Source of the DNA: Thermoanaerobaculia bacterium
GTDB lineage: Bacteria; Acidobacteriota; Thermoanaerobaculia; Gp7-AA8
Assembly: GCA_017883235.1 (NCBI GenBank)
Contig: JADGNY010000026.1
Coordinates: 1 to 57,014, forward strand
Direction: 5' to 3'
DNA length: 57,014 bases
Notes under the pieces: model-generated
The model's database searches: none
What the model saw: the letters and a program-made list of their open reading frames with translations, nothing else
What the model was told of the DNA's origin: nothing
In this document: piece by piece, positions 17,351 to 26,915 of the stretch
Layout of the letters: every line of letters starts with the position of its first letter
How positions within the stretch are numbered: the stretch's first letter is position 1
Translations under genes and position numbers: made by a program

Positions 17351-18327
17351 TCATCACGCGCAGCCCGCTTCGGATCAGTCTCGGCGGCGGCGGCACCGAT
17401 CTGCCTTCGTACTACGAGAAGTTCGGCGGGTTTCTCATCGCCGCGGCGATCGACCGCTATGTCTACGTCACCGTCAACAGGCCATTCGGCGCGGGTATCC
17501 GGCTGAAGTACTCCGACATCGAGAACGTCGACACGGTCGATGAGGTACACCATCCCATTCTCAGAGAAGCATTGCGGATGATGAATCTGCGTACGCCGCA
17601 GATCGAGATCACGACGCTTGCCGAAATCCCGTCCGGCACCGGCCTGGGGTCCTCCGGAAGTTTCACCACCGCCCTGGTCAAGGCGCTGTATGCGCATCGG
17701 CGCCGTCTCCTCCATTCTAGCGAGGTGGCGCGGCTGGCCTGCGAGATCGAGATCGAGCGGCTTCACGAGCCGGTCGGCAAGCAGGATCAGTACATCGCCG
17801 CGTACGGCGGCGTGACCTGTTTCGACTTTCATCCCGACGGCTCGGTCTCCGCGCAACCGCTGGCGCTCGGCATGGACACGCTTTTCGAACTGGAGGACAA
17901 CCTCCTCCTCTTCTTCACCGGTTTTTCGCGCAGTGCCGGTACCCTGCTGCAGGATCAGAAAACCCGTTCCGACGCCGCCGATCCGGAGATGATCGAAAAC
18001 CTGCACTACGTCAAAGACCTCGGGTACCGGAGCCAGCGCGCTCTCGAAGCCGGACGGTGCCACGAATTCGGCGAGTTGCTCCACGAACACTGGGAGCACA
18101 AAAAGCTGCGGTCGCGCGGCATGAGCAACCCGAAGATCGACGAGTGGTACGAGCTTGGGCGCCGGAATGGCGCCATCGGCGGAAAGCTGGTCGGCGCGGG
18201 CGGCGGCGGCTTCCTGATGTTCTACGCCGAAGACCGCAAAGGCCTGCGGCAGGCGATGCGGGACGCGGGGCTCGAGGAAGTGCGGTTCCGTTTCGATTTC
18301 GAAGGGACCAAGGTGATGATGTCGTGA
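17347..18327 (+). CDS. hddA: GHMP kinase, heptose 7-phosphate kinase-like
   Basis: 326 residues. ITRSPLRISLGGGGTDLPSYY is typical of D-glycero-alpha-D-manno-heptose-7-phosphate kinase. The ATP loop is EIPSGTGLGSSGSFTTAL (GLGSS) and the C-terminal glycine motif is GKLVGAGGGGFLMFY. Together with gmhA and gmhB downstream, it suggests the GDP-D-glycero-D-manno-heptose route. The guanylyltransferase hddC is not seen. Related kinases act on fucose or other sugars, so substrate is inferred from the neighbours. Confidence 0.86.
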   Translation: MIITRSPLRISLGGGGTDLPSYYEKFGGFLIAAAIDRYVYVTVNRPFGAGIRLKYSDIENVDTVDEVHHPILREALRMMNLRTPQIEITTLAEIPSGTGLGSSGSFTTALVKALYAHRRRLLHSSEVARLACEIEIERLHEPVGKQDQYIAAYGGVTCFDFHPDGSVSAQPLALGMDTLFELEDNLLLFFTGFSRSAGTLLQDQKTRSDAADPEMIENLHYVKDLGYRSQRALEAGRCHEFGELLHEHWEHKKLRSRGMSNPKIDEWYELGRRNGAIGGKLVGAGGGGFLMFYAEDRKGLRQAMRDAGLEEVRFRFDFEGTKVMMS

Positions 18328-18333
18328 GTGGCG

Positions 18334-18510
18334 GGGGTCGGGAGTCGGCAGAGACTCCATCCTGACGTGGAGCGAAGCGACACCGTCAGGATTCTTCGGT
18401 CAGACCGCTCGGTAGTTCCCATCGGCATGGCCGGCGCGGTCGAACCGGAGATCCTGACAGTGTCGCTGCGCTCACGTCAGGATGGAGTGTCTGCCGACTC
18501 CCGACTCCCG
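18334..18510. repeat. Long inverted-repeat (MITE-like) element
   Basis: Two nearly matching arms of about 55 bp, GGGAGTCGGCAGAGACTCC..CATCCTGACG.. at 18340-18391 and its reverse complement at about 18451-18510, separated by roughly 60 bp. Mismatches are few. It has no coding frame and splits the heptose genes: the kinase lies before it and gmhA after it. Confidence 0.8.
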
Positions 18511-18514
18511 CAGT

Positions 18515-18520
18515 TACAAT
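18515..18520 (+). promoter_or_regulatory. -10-like hexamer before gmhA
   Basis: TACAAT lies 12 nt before the gmhA ATG, just past the inverted-repeat element, so gmhA and downstream genes may have their own promoter. Confidence 0.4.
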
Positions 18521-18532
18521 GCCCCTTCGTCC

Positions 18533-19129
18533 ATGAGCTACTCCCAACAACATCTCGAAGAAGCGTCGGCGATCATTGCAAAGCTCGATGTCGAATCGAT
18601 CGAGCGGACCGCCGTCCTCCTCTCGGCTCTTCGCGAGCGGCACGGCCGCCTGTTCCTCCTCGGTGTCGGCGGCAGCGCGGCCAATTGCTCCCACGCCGTC
18701 AATGACTTCCGGAAGATCTGCGGCATCGAGGCGTATGCCCCCACGGATAACGTCAGCGAGCTGACGGCGCGCACGAACGATGAGGGATGGCCCTCGGTTT
18801 TCATCGAGTGGCTCAAGGTCAGCCGGCTCAGCCCGGACGATCTGCTCTTCATCCTCTCGGTCGGCGGGGGCAACCGCGAGAAGAACGTGAGCCCCAACCT
18901 TGTTGCCGCTCTCGAATACGGGAAAGAGGTCGGGGCGAAGATCTGCGGCATCGTCGGGCGGGACGGAGGCTACACGGCCACGGTCGCCGACGCCTGCGTC
19001 ATCATCCCCACCGTCAATCCGCAGAACGTCACGCCGCACACGGAGGCGTTTCAGGCCGTGGTGTGGCACCTGCTGGTGTCGCATCCGATTCTGAAAGTCT
19101 CCGAGACGAAGTGGGAATCGACCAGGTGA
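18533..19129 (+). CDS. gmhA: Sedoheptulose-7-phosphate isomerase
   Basis: 198 residues with one SIS domain. LFLLGVGGSAANCSHAVNDFRK is the phosphosugar-binding segment, followed by LLFILSVGGGNREKNVSPNL and TPHTEAFQAVVWHLLVSHP. It converts sedoheptulose 7-phosphate to D-glycero-D-manno-heptose 7-phosphate, the first committed step to heptose. It is followed after 2 bp by gmhB, then a transaldolase. Confidence 0.9.
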   Translation: MSYSQQHLEEASAIIAKLDVESIERTAVLLSALRERHGRLFLLGVGGSAANCSHAVNDFRKICGIEAYAPTDNVSELTARTNDEGWPSVFIEWLKVSRLSPDDLLFILSVGGGNREKNVSPNLVAALEYGKEVGAKICGIVGRDGGYTATVADACVIIPTVNPQNVTPHTEAFQAVVWHLLVSHPILKVSETKWESTR

Positions 19130-19131
19130 TC

Positions 19132-19653
19132 ATGCGCGCCGTGTTTCTCGACCGGGACGGTGTCATCAACCGCGCCACCGTGCGCGACGGGAAGCCTTAT
19201 CCGCCGGACACGCTCGACGAGCTGGAAGTGCTCGACGGGGTTCCGGATGCGCTCACGAAGCTGCGCCAGGCAGGCTTTCGTCTCATCGTCGTGACGAACC
19301 AACCTGACGTCGCACGAGGTGCGCAGACACGCGAGACGATCGAGGCGATGCACGAACGTCTGGCGTCCTCGCTGGCCGTCGACGAGATCGTGGCCTGCTA
19401 TCACGACGGCGATGCCTGCGATTGCCGGAAGCCGAAGCCGGGTGCATTGCTCGATGCGGCGCGCCGGCATGGCGTGGAGCTGGAGCGCTCGTTCATGGTG
19501 GGCGACCGCTGGCGCGACATCGAAGCGGGGCAGCGAGCAGGATGCCGCTGTCTCTTCGTCGATCACGGTTACCGCGAGCAGCAGCCGGCCGGACCCTTCG
19601 TCCGCGTGGCCTCGCTGGCCGCGGCGGCGGAATGGATTATCGAGAACCAATGA
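19132..19653 (+). CDS. gmhB: D-glycero-manno-heptose 1,7-bisphosphate 7-phosphatase
   Basis: 173 residues, HAD superfamily. The nucleophile motif is FLDRDGVINR, motif II is VVTNQP, the zinc loop is ACYHDGDACDCRKPKPG (Cys, His, Cys, Cys), and motif III is MVGDRWRDIEAG. This zinc loop is diagnostic of GmhB/HisB-type phosphatases. A histidinol-phosphatase role is also conceivable since the his operon lacks one, but position favours heptose. An alternative start is the GTG at 19126. Confidence 0.88.
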   Translation: MRAVFLDRDGVINRATVRDGKPYPPDTLDELEVLDGVPDALTKLRQAGFRLIVVTNQPDVARGAQTRETIEAMHERLASSLAVDEIVACYHDGDACDCRKPKPGALLDAARRHGVELERSFMVGDRWRDIEAGQRAGCRCLFVDHGYREQQPAGPFVRVASLAAAAEWIIENQ

Positions 19654-20369
19654 TGAAACGGGTCGAAGAGCTGACAGTCAGGATTTTCGCCGACGGGGCC
19701 GAGAAGGCCGGGATGTTGGAGATGTACGCCAAACCGTACATCAAAGGCTTCACGACGAACCCCACGCTGATGCATAAGGCGGGGCTCACCGATTACCGCG
19801 CCTTCGCCCACGAGATTCTCGAGGCCATTCCCGACCGGCCGATCTCCTTCGAAGTCTTCTCCGACGAATTCGGCGACATGGAGCGTCAGGCGCGCGAGAT
19901 CGCCACGTGGGGTGACAACGTCTACGTCAAGATCCCGGTGACGAACACGCGCCGTGAGCCGGCCTACGACCTGGTACGGAGGTTGTCCAAAGAGGGCATC
20001 AAGCTGAACATCACCGCCATCATGACGGTCGATCAGGTTCGCCATATCGTTGACGCCGTGAAAGAGGGGGCGCCGTCGTGCATCTCCGTCTTCGCAGGCC
20101 GGATCGCGGACACCGGGCGCGATCCTGTCCCGCTCATGGCCGAATGCGTCGACATCCTGAAGGCGGCTCCCGCGGCGGAGTTGATCTGGGCCAGTCCGCG
20201 GGAATTGCTCAACATCATGCAGGCCGACGCCATCGGTTGCCACATCATCACCGTGACGAACGACATCCTCAAGAAGCTGACGCTTGTCGGCAAAGACCTG
20301 TCCGACTACTCGCTCGACACGGTGAAGATGTTCTTCGATGACGGAAGGAAGGCTGGTTTCACGCTTTGA
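19650..20369 (+). CDS. Transaldolase / fructose-6-phosphate aldolase family
   Basis: 239 residues, a (beta/alpha)8 class I aldolase. GFTTNPTLMHKAGL is the family N-terminal signature and the Schiff-base Lys is in NVYVKIPVTNT. ISVFAGRIADTGRDP closes the phosphate site. It overlaps gmhB (ATGATG start) and the next epimerase. In a heptose cluster it may make the sedoheptulose 7-phosphate that GmhA uses; that role is inference. Confidence 0.88.
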   Translation: MMKRVEELTVRIFADGAEKAGMLEMYAKPYIKGFTTNPTLMHKAGLTDYRAFAHEILEAIPDRPISFEVFSDEFGDMERQAREIATWGDNVYVKIPVTNTRREPAYDLVRRLSKEGIKLNITAIMTVDQVRHIVDAVKEGAPSCISVFAGRIADTGRDPVPLMAECVDILKAAPAAELIWASPRELLNIMQADAIGCHIITVTNDILKKLTLVGKDLSDYSLDTVKMFFDDGRKAGFTL

Positions 20370-21373
20370 TCTTTGTCACCGGGGCCGCCGGCTTCATCGG
20401 TTTTCACGTTGCGAAACGTCTCCTCGAACGGGGCGAGGAGGTGGTCGGGATCGATAATTTGAACGACTACTACGATCCCGCTCTGAAGCATGCCCGGCTG
20501 GAGCAGTTGCGGCAATTCGAGCGATTCGCGTTCGTCCGCGTAGACATCAGCGACGCCACGGCGATTGCGGCTCTGTTCGAGCGCTACAAGCCGCGTCGTG
20601 TCGTCAACCTGGCGGCACAGGCCGGTGTGCGCTATTCGCTCACCCATCCACACGCGTACACCCAGAGCAACATCACCGGCTTTCTCAACATCCTCGAAGG
20701 ATGCCGGTATCACGGAGTCGAGCATCTCGTATACGCCTCGTCGAGCTCGGTCTATGGCGCGAACACGAAGCAGCCCTTTTCCGAGCACGACAACGTCGAT
20801 CACCCCGTGTCGCTCTACGCGGCGACAAAAAAGGCCAACGAGCTGATGGCGCACACGTATGCGCACCTGTTCGGCGTCGCCTCGACCGGCCTGCGGTTCT
20901 TCACCGTGTATGGACCGTGGGGCCGGCCGGACATGGCGCTCTTCCGCTTCACGCGGGGGATCCTGGCCGGTGAGCCCATCCCGGTTTTCAACGAAGGGCG
21001 GATGATCCGTGACTTCACGTACATCGACGATATCGTCGAAGGCGTCATCCTCGTCCTCGATCAGCGCGCCGAGGCCGATCCGAAGTGGACGGGCGCCGAC
21101 CCCGATCCGGCCCGCAGCTATGCGCCGTATCGCATTTTCAACATCGGGAACAACAAGCCCGTGCTCCTCCTCGACTACATCGCCGCACTGGAGCGTTGTC
21201 TCGGCAGAAAGGCGGAGCTCGATCTCCTGCCGATGCAGCCCGGTGACGTTCTCTCGACGCAGGCCGACGTGAGCGAACTGGAAACGGCGGTCGGCTTCCG
21301 TCCCTCGACGACCATCGACGAGGGCATTGCGCAATTCGTAAAGTGGTACAAAGGCTACTTTGAGGTGGCATGA
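20366..21373 (+). CDS. UDP-glucuronate 4-epimerase-like SDR
   Basis: 335 residues. VTGAAGFIGFHVAKRLLERG binds NAD; VGIDNLNDYYDPALKHARL and AAQAGVRYSLTHPHAYTQSNITGFLNILE are typical of UDP-glucuronate 4-epimerases (GAE/LpsL/WbnF type). The catalytic motif is LYAATKKANE (YxxxK). It starts at TTG overlapping the transaldolase stop. Product would be UDP-galacturonate. Confidence 0.9.
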   Translation: MIFVTGAAGFIGFHVAKRLLERGEEVVGIDNLNDYYDPALKHARLEQLRQFERFAFVRVDISDATAIAALFERYKPRRVVNLAAQAGVRYSLTHPHAYTQSNITGFLNILEGCRYHGVEHLVYASSSSVYGANTKQPFSEHDNVDHPVSLYAATKKANELMAHTYAHLFGVASTGLRFFTVYGPWGRPDMALFRFTRGILAGEPIPVFNEGRMIRDFTYIDDIVEGVILVLDQRAEADPKWTGADPDPARSYAPYRIFNIGNNKPVLLLDYIAALERCLGRKAELDLLPMQPGDVLSTQADVSELETAVGFRPSTTIDEGIAQFVKWYKGYFEVA

Positions 21374-22704
21374 CGACCGTGGCTGACATTCAGACGTTGG
21401 AAGCGTTGCTGGAGGCGATCCGCACGCGCAATGCGCGTGTCGGCGTGATCGGTCTCGGATACGTCGGCCTTCCCCTGGTGCTCCTGTTCGAACAGGAGGG
21501 CTTCCCGGTGATCGGCTTCGACGTCGATGCCAGCAAGGCCGCCGCCCTCAATCGCGGCGAGTCCTACATCAAGCACATCGGGGTCGACCGCATCCGGAAG
21601 GCGTTCGACAAGGACCGCGTCATTGCCACGACGAATTTCGATCGCCTGGCCGAGTGCGACGCCATCATCATCTGTGTCCCGACGCCGCTCGGCACACATC
21701 GCGAGCCCGACCTCAAGTACATCCGCATGACCGCCGAGGCCATCACGGAGCGGCTTCGGCCGGGACAGTTGATCGTGCTCGAATCGACGACCTATCCGGG
21801 CACGACGCGCGAGGAGCTGCTGACGCGGTGCGAGGCGAAAGGTCTGGTCTGTGGCCGCGACTACTTCCTGGCCTTCTCGCCGGAGCGCGAAGATCCCGGC
21901 AATGAACACTTCAACACCAAGACCATTCCCAAGATCGTCGGAGCGATCGACGAGCCGTCGCTTCGCGCGGCCCAGGCGCTGTACGGATCGGTGATCGACC
22001 GCGTGGTAACGGTGTCCACGACCGAGGTCGCCGAGTCGGCGAAGCTGCTCGAGAACATCTTCCGCGCGGTGAACATCGCCCTGGTCAACGAAATGAAGAT
22101 TGTTTTCGACCGCATGGGCATCGATATCTGGGAAGTGATCGAAGCGGCGAAGACGAAGCCGTTCGGCTTCATGCCGTTCTATCCCGGACCGGGGCTCGGC
22201 GGTCACTGCATTCCTCTCGATCCGTTTTACCTGACGTGGAAGGCTGCCGAGTACGGGACGTGGGCGCGTTTCATCGAGCTGGCCGGGGAGATCAACACGT
22301 CGATGCCGCGATACGTCATCGACCGCACCATCGAAGCGGTGAACGGGATTGGGAAGAGCATCGTCGGCGCGAAGGTGCTCGTGCTGGGACTCTCGTACAA
22401 GGCGGACATCGACGATGACCGCGAGTCGCCGTCCTTCGAGCTCATCGAGCTGTTGCAGGAACGCGGTGCCGTCGTCTCGTACTGCGATCCCTACGTACCC
22501 GTGGCACGCCGCGGACGCAAGCACGATATCCATCTCAGCTCCGTGCCTTGCACCCCGGAGGAGTTGGCAAAGTACGACGCCGTGCTGATCTCGACCGCTC
22601 ACTCGCAGTTCGGCGACGCAGATCTCTACAGGTCGGTGAAGCTGGTCATCGATACGCGAAACATCGTCCCGCGCAATGCCGGCATCAACGTCGTTCGCGC
22701 CTGA
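21370..22704 (+). CDS. UDP-sugar 6-dehydrogenase (WbpA/TviB type)
   Basis: 444 residues, nucleotide-sugar dehydrogenase with three domains. The N-terminal [17 protein letters not shown] binds NAD, and the catalytic Cys is in [44 protein letters not shown] begins the C-terminal domain. Sequence style is closer to UDP-GlcNAc/UDP-ManNAc dehydrogenases than to plain UDP-glucose dehydrogenase. It overlaps the previous gene by 4 nt. Confidence 0.92.
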   Translation: MTTVADIQTLEALLEAIRTRNARVGVIGLGYVGLPLVLLFEQEGFPVIGFDVDASKAAALNRGESYIKHIGVDRIRKAFDKDRVIATTNFDRLAECDAIIICVPTPLGTHREPDLKYIRMTAEAITERLRPGQLIVLESTTYPGTTREELLTRCEAKGLVCGRDYFLAFSPEREDPGNEHFNTKTIPKIVGAIDEPSLRAAQALYGSVIDRVVTVSTTEVAESAKLLENIFRAVNIALVNEMKIVFDRMGIDIWEVIEAAKTKPFGFMPFYPGPGLGGHCIPLDPFYLTWKAAEYGTWARFIELAGEINTSMPRYVIDRTIEAVNGIGKSIVGAKVLVLGLSYKADIDDDRESPSFELIELLQERGAVVSYCDPYVPVARRGRKHDIHLSSVPCTPEELAKYDAVLISTAHSQFGDADLYRSVKLVIDTRNIVPRNAGINVVRA

Positions 22705-22714
22705 GGTAACGATC

Positions 22715-23781
<1,067 letters not shown>

Positions 23782-23785
<4 letters not shown>

Positions 23786-24735
23786 GTGGCTTCTGGTCCG
23801 ACCGCCGCGTGTTGCTCACCGGCGGCAACGGTTTTCTCGGCAGCGTCATACGCGGGAGAATCGCCAGCCGGCAACCGGCCGCGCTTTTCACACCGTCCCG
23901 CAACGAGCTCGATCTCCGCGACGCGGCCGCGGTTCGCGGTTGGCTGCAGGAGTACCGGCCGAACCTCGTCATCCATGCCGCGGGTGTCGTCGGAGGCATC
24001 GGCGCGAACAGCAGGCATCCCGGTCTGTACTTCTACGAGAACGCGGTCATGGGCATCCACCTCATCGAAGAGGCGCGGCTGGCGGGCGTGGAGAAATTCG
24101 TCTGTCTCGGTACCGTCTGCGCCTACCCGAAATTCGCGCCGGTCCCGTTTCGCGAAGACGACCTCTGGAACGGGTATCCCGAGGAGACCAACGCGCCGTA
24201 CGGTGTGGCGAAGAAAGCACTGCTGGTCCAACTGCAGGCGTATCGGGACGAGTACGGCTTCAACGGTGTCTTTCTCCTGCCGGTCAACCTGTACGGACCG
24301 CGTGACAACTTCGATCTCCAGGCGAGCCACGTCATTCCTGCCATGATCCGCAAGTTCCTCGAAGCACGTGATCGTGGCGAGGCTACGGTCACGTTATGGG
24401 GCGATGGATCGCCGACGCGCGAGTTTCTCTACGTCGATGATGCCGGCGAGGGCATCGTCGTCGCCGCGGAGAAATACGACAAGCGGGAACCGGTGAACCT
24501 CGGCTCCGGCGAGGAGATCGCCATCCGCGATCTCGCGCGGACGATTGCCGCAAAGATCGGATTCCGCGGCGAGATCGTTTGGGATACGACGAAGGCGAAC
24601 GGTCAGCCCCGGCGCAAGCTCGATGTATCCCGCGCGGCCGCCGAGTTCGGCTTCCACGCGAGAACGTCGATGGAAGAGGGCCTGACAAAGACCATCGCTT
24701 GGTGCGAGGCGAATCGCGAATCGCTGATGACGTGA
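23782..24735 (+). CDS. fcl: GDP-L-fucose synthase (epimerase/reductase)
   Basis: 317 residues. [19 protein letters not shown] binds [26 protein letters not shown] is a family signature, and the catalytic motif is [10 protein letters not shown] with GTVCAYPK before it. It acts after Gmd, whose stop it overlaps. GDP-fucose is the default product; with hddA/gmhA/gmhB in the same cluster, a GDP-6-deoxyheptose role is possible. Confidence 0.92.
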
Positions 24736-24743
24736 TCAGCGTC

Positions 24744-24749
24744 TATCAT
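24744..24749 (+). promoter_or_regulatory. -10-like hexamer of asnB
   Basis: TATCAT ends 7 nt before the ATG at 24757, with no Shine-Dalgarno. Confidence 0.4.
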
Positions 24750-24756
24750 TCCTCTC

Positions 24757-26763
24757 ATGTGCGGTATCGCAGGAATCTGGCGACGGCGGGGCAGGGACGC
24801 GGATGTGACGGCGCAGCGGATGTCGCTACGTCTCGTTCATCGCGGACCTGACGACTCCGGTGTCTGGCACGATCCCGCCGCCGGCGTTGCCCTCGGCTTC
24901 CGCCGCCTCTCCATCATCGACACCAGTCCGGCCGGCCATCAGCCGATGCAATCGGCGAGCGGCCGCTTCACCGTCGTCTTCAACGGCGAGGTCTACAACT
25001 TCGAGGCGATCCGGCGCGAGCTGATGGAGAGCGGCAACGCTCCGCCGTGGCGCGGACACTCCGACACGGAAGTGCTGCTGGCGGCATTCGAAGCGTGGGG
25101 GCTTGAACGAGCGGTGCAGCGTTTCGTCGGCATGTTCGGCTTCGCCTTGTGGGATGCCCACGACCGGAATCTGCACCTCGTGCGCGACCGCATGGGCGTC
25201 AAGCCGCTCTACTTCGCGCCTACGCCGGGCGCTCTCCTCTTCGGCTCCGAGCTGAAGGCCATGACCGTCGCCGAGGAGTTCCCGCATACGGTGAACCGCG
25301 ACGCGCTCGGGCTGTACATGCAGTATGCGTACGTTCCGGCGCCGTACACGATCTACGAGAACGTCTGGAAAGTGCGGCCGGGCACCATCGTCACGATCGA
25401 TGCGGATGGTGCGTACAACGAGCGTGAGTACTGGTCGTTGCGGGATGTCATCACCCGCGCTACCGCCGACCGTTTTACCGGCAATGACGAAGAAGCGACC
25501 GACGAGTTGGAGCGCATCGTGACCGAGTCGGTCAAGCTTCGGATGATCTCTGACGTGCCGCTCGGCGTCTTCCTGTCGGGCGGGGTCGACTCGTCGCTGG
25601 TCGCCTCGGTCATGCAGGCGCAGAGCAGCGCGCCCGTGAAGACGTTCACCATCGGCTTCCGCGAAGCGGAGTACGACGAAGCCAAATACGCGGCCGCCGT
25701 GGCCAGGCATCTTGGCACTGACCACACCGAGCTGTACGTCACGCCGTCCGACGCGCAGGACGTCATCCCCAAACTTCCCGACATCTACGACGAGCCGTTC
25801 GCGGACTCCTCGCAGATTCCGACCTATCTCGTGTCGCGTCTGGCACGACAGCAGGTAACGGTGAGCCTTTCCGGAGACGGCGGCGACGAGTTCTTCGGCG
25901 GCTATCACCGCTACTTCCTCGGCCGGAAGCTGTGGGACAAAGTCGATCTTCTGCCACGCATCACACGGCCGTTCGCCAGCGCGGCAATGCGCGCGGTGCC
26001 GATGGGGGCGTGGAACACGCTGCTCTCCCCGCGGCGCCGCTTCGTGCCGCGATTCCTGCGCCGCGAGCGCGCGGGTGAGCGCATTCACAAGCTGGCGCGC
26101 GCCATGACGTCGCACGATCCTGACGGGCTCTACCACGAGGTCGTCTCTCAATGGAACGATGCCGTCGAGGGGGCGCGCGACCTTCCTCTCGGCATCACCA
26201 CGCCCGCCTCGTGGCCGCGTATCGACGACTACACCGAACGGATGATGTACTTCGATCAGATCTCCTACCTGCCGGACGACATCCTGGTGAAAGTCGACCG
26301 CGCCAGCATGGCCGTGAGCCTGGAGGCCCGGGAGCCGCTGCTCGATCACCGGCTGATCGAGCTCGCCTGGCGTCTGCCGCTCGGCATGAAGTTGCGGAAT
26401 GGCCAGGGGAAGTGGATTCTGAAGAATCTGCTCTCGCGCTACGTGCCTGAGCACCTCGTCGAGCGGCCGAAGATGGGCTTCGGTATCCCGATCGATCACT
26501 GGTTGCGTGGCTCGCTCCGCGACTGGGCGGAGTCGCTGCTCGACGAGAGCCGGCTGCGGCAGGAAGGCTTCTTCAGCGTTCCCGCGGTACGAGGGAAGTG
26601 GACAGAGCACCTGGCCGGCGCCGGCGAGTGGCAGGGGTACGTCTGGACCGTGCTGATGTTCCAGGCGTGGCTCGACGCCCGCCGGCGTGATGGAGCGCTG
26701 GCGGTGAGTGAGCCGATGCCTGTCGTCGAGGCGCCACTTGTTTCCGCGGGAGCACAGGGCTAA
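24757..26763 (+). CDS. asnB: Asparagine synthase (glutamine-hydrolysing)
   Basis: 668 residues. The N-terminal Ntn-type glutaminase starts with the catalytic Cys2 (MCGIAGIW), with FNGEVYNFEAIRREL and RDRMGVKPLYF. The synthetase domain carries the pyrophosphate loop LSGGVDSSLVASV and LSGDGGDEFFGGYHRYF. In polysaccharide clusters such enzymes often amidate uronic acids or other surface sugars, and the two preceding uronate-related genes fit that. True asparagine synthesis cannot be excluded. Confidence 0.93.
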   Translation: MCGIAGIWRRRGRDADVTAQRMSLRLVHRGPDDSGVWHDPAAGVALGFRRLSIIDTSPAGHQPMQSASGRFTVVFNGEVYNFEAIRRELMESGNAPPWRGHSDTEVLLAAFEAWGLERAVQRFVGMFGFALWDAHDRNLHLVRDRMGVKPLYFAPTPGALLFGSELKAMTVAEEFPHTVNRDALGLYMQYAYVPAPYTIYENVWKVRPGTIVTIDADGAYNEREYWSLRDVITRATADRFTGNDEEATDELERIVTESVKLRMISDVPLGVFLSGGVDSSLVASVMQAQSSAPVKTFTIGFREAEYDEAKYAAAVARHLGTDHTELYVTPSDAQDVIPKLPDIYDEPFADSSQIPTYLVSRLARQQVTVSLSGDGGDEFFGGYHRYFLGRKLWDKVDLLPRITRPFASAAMRAVPMGAWNTLLSPRRRFVPRFLRRERAGERIHKLARAMTSHDPDGLYHEVVSQWNDAVEGARDLPLGITTPASWPRIDDYTERMMYFDQISYLPDDILVKVDRASMAVSLEAREPLLDHRLIELAWRLPLGMKLRNGQGKWILKNLLSRYVPEHLVERPKMGFGIPIDHWLRGSLRDWAESLLDESRLRQEGFFSVPAVRGKWTEHLAGAGEWQGYVWTVLMFQAWLDARRRDGALAVSEPMPVVEAPLVSAGAQG

Positions 26764-26915
26764 GGCGCACTCATCACGGCCTTGGAATTTCCCGGGCCGA
26801 GGATCTCATTGCGTCGCCCAAGAAAGTCCGGAGTAGGTCTCGTAGTCGGGCAGGTGACCCTTTCAATGCGCATGTGTGGTGTCAACGAAGCCGGGCCAAC
26901 CGGTGAGAAGTGTCC

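Noticed and set aside
19132-19653. GmhB as the missing histidinol-phosphatase of the his pathway.
   Set aside because: The zinc loop is shared by both families, but its position next to gmhA and the transaldolase favours the heptose role; kept only as an alternative.
24826-26610. A 594-codon frame antisense to asnB.
   Set aside because: Shadow frame of a clear asparagine synthase; no recognisable motif.
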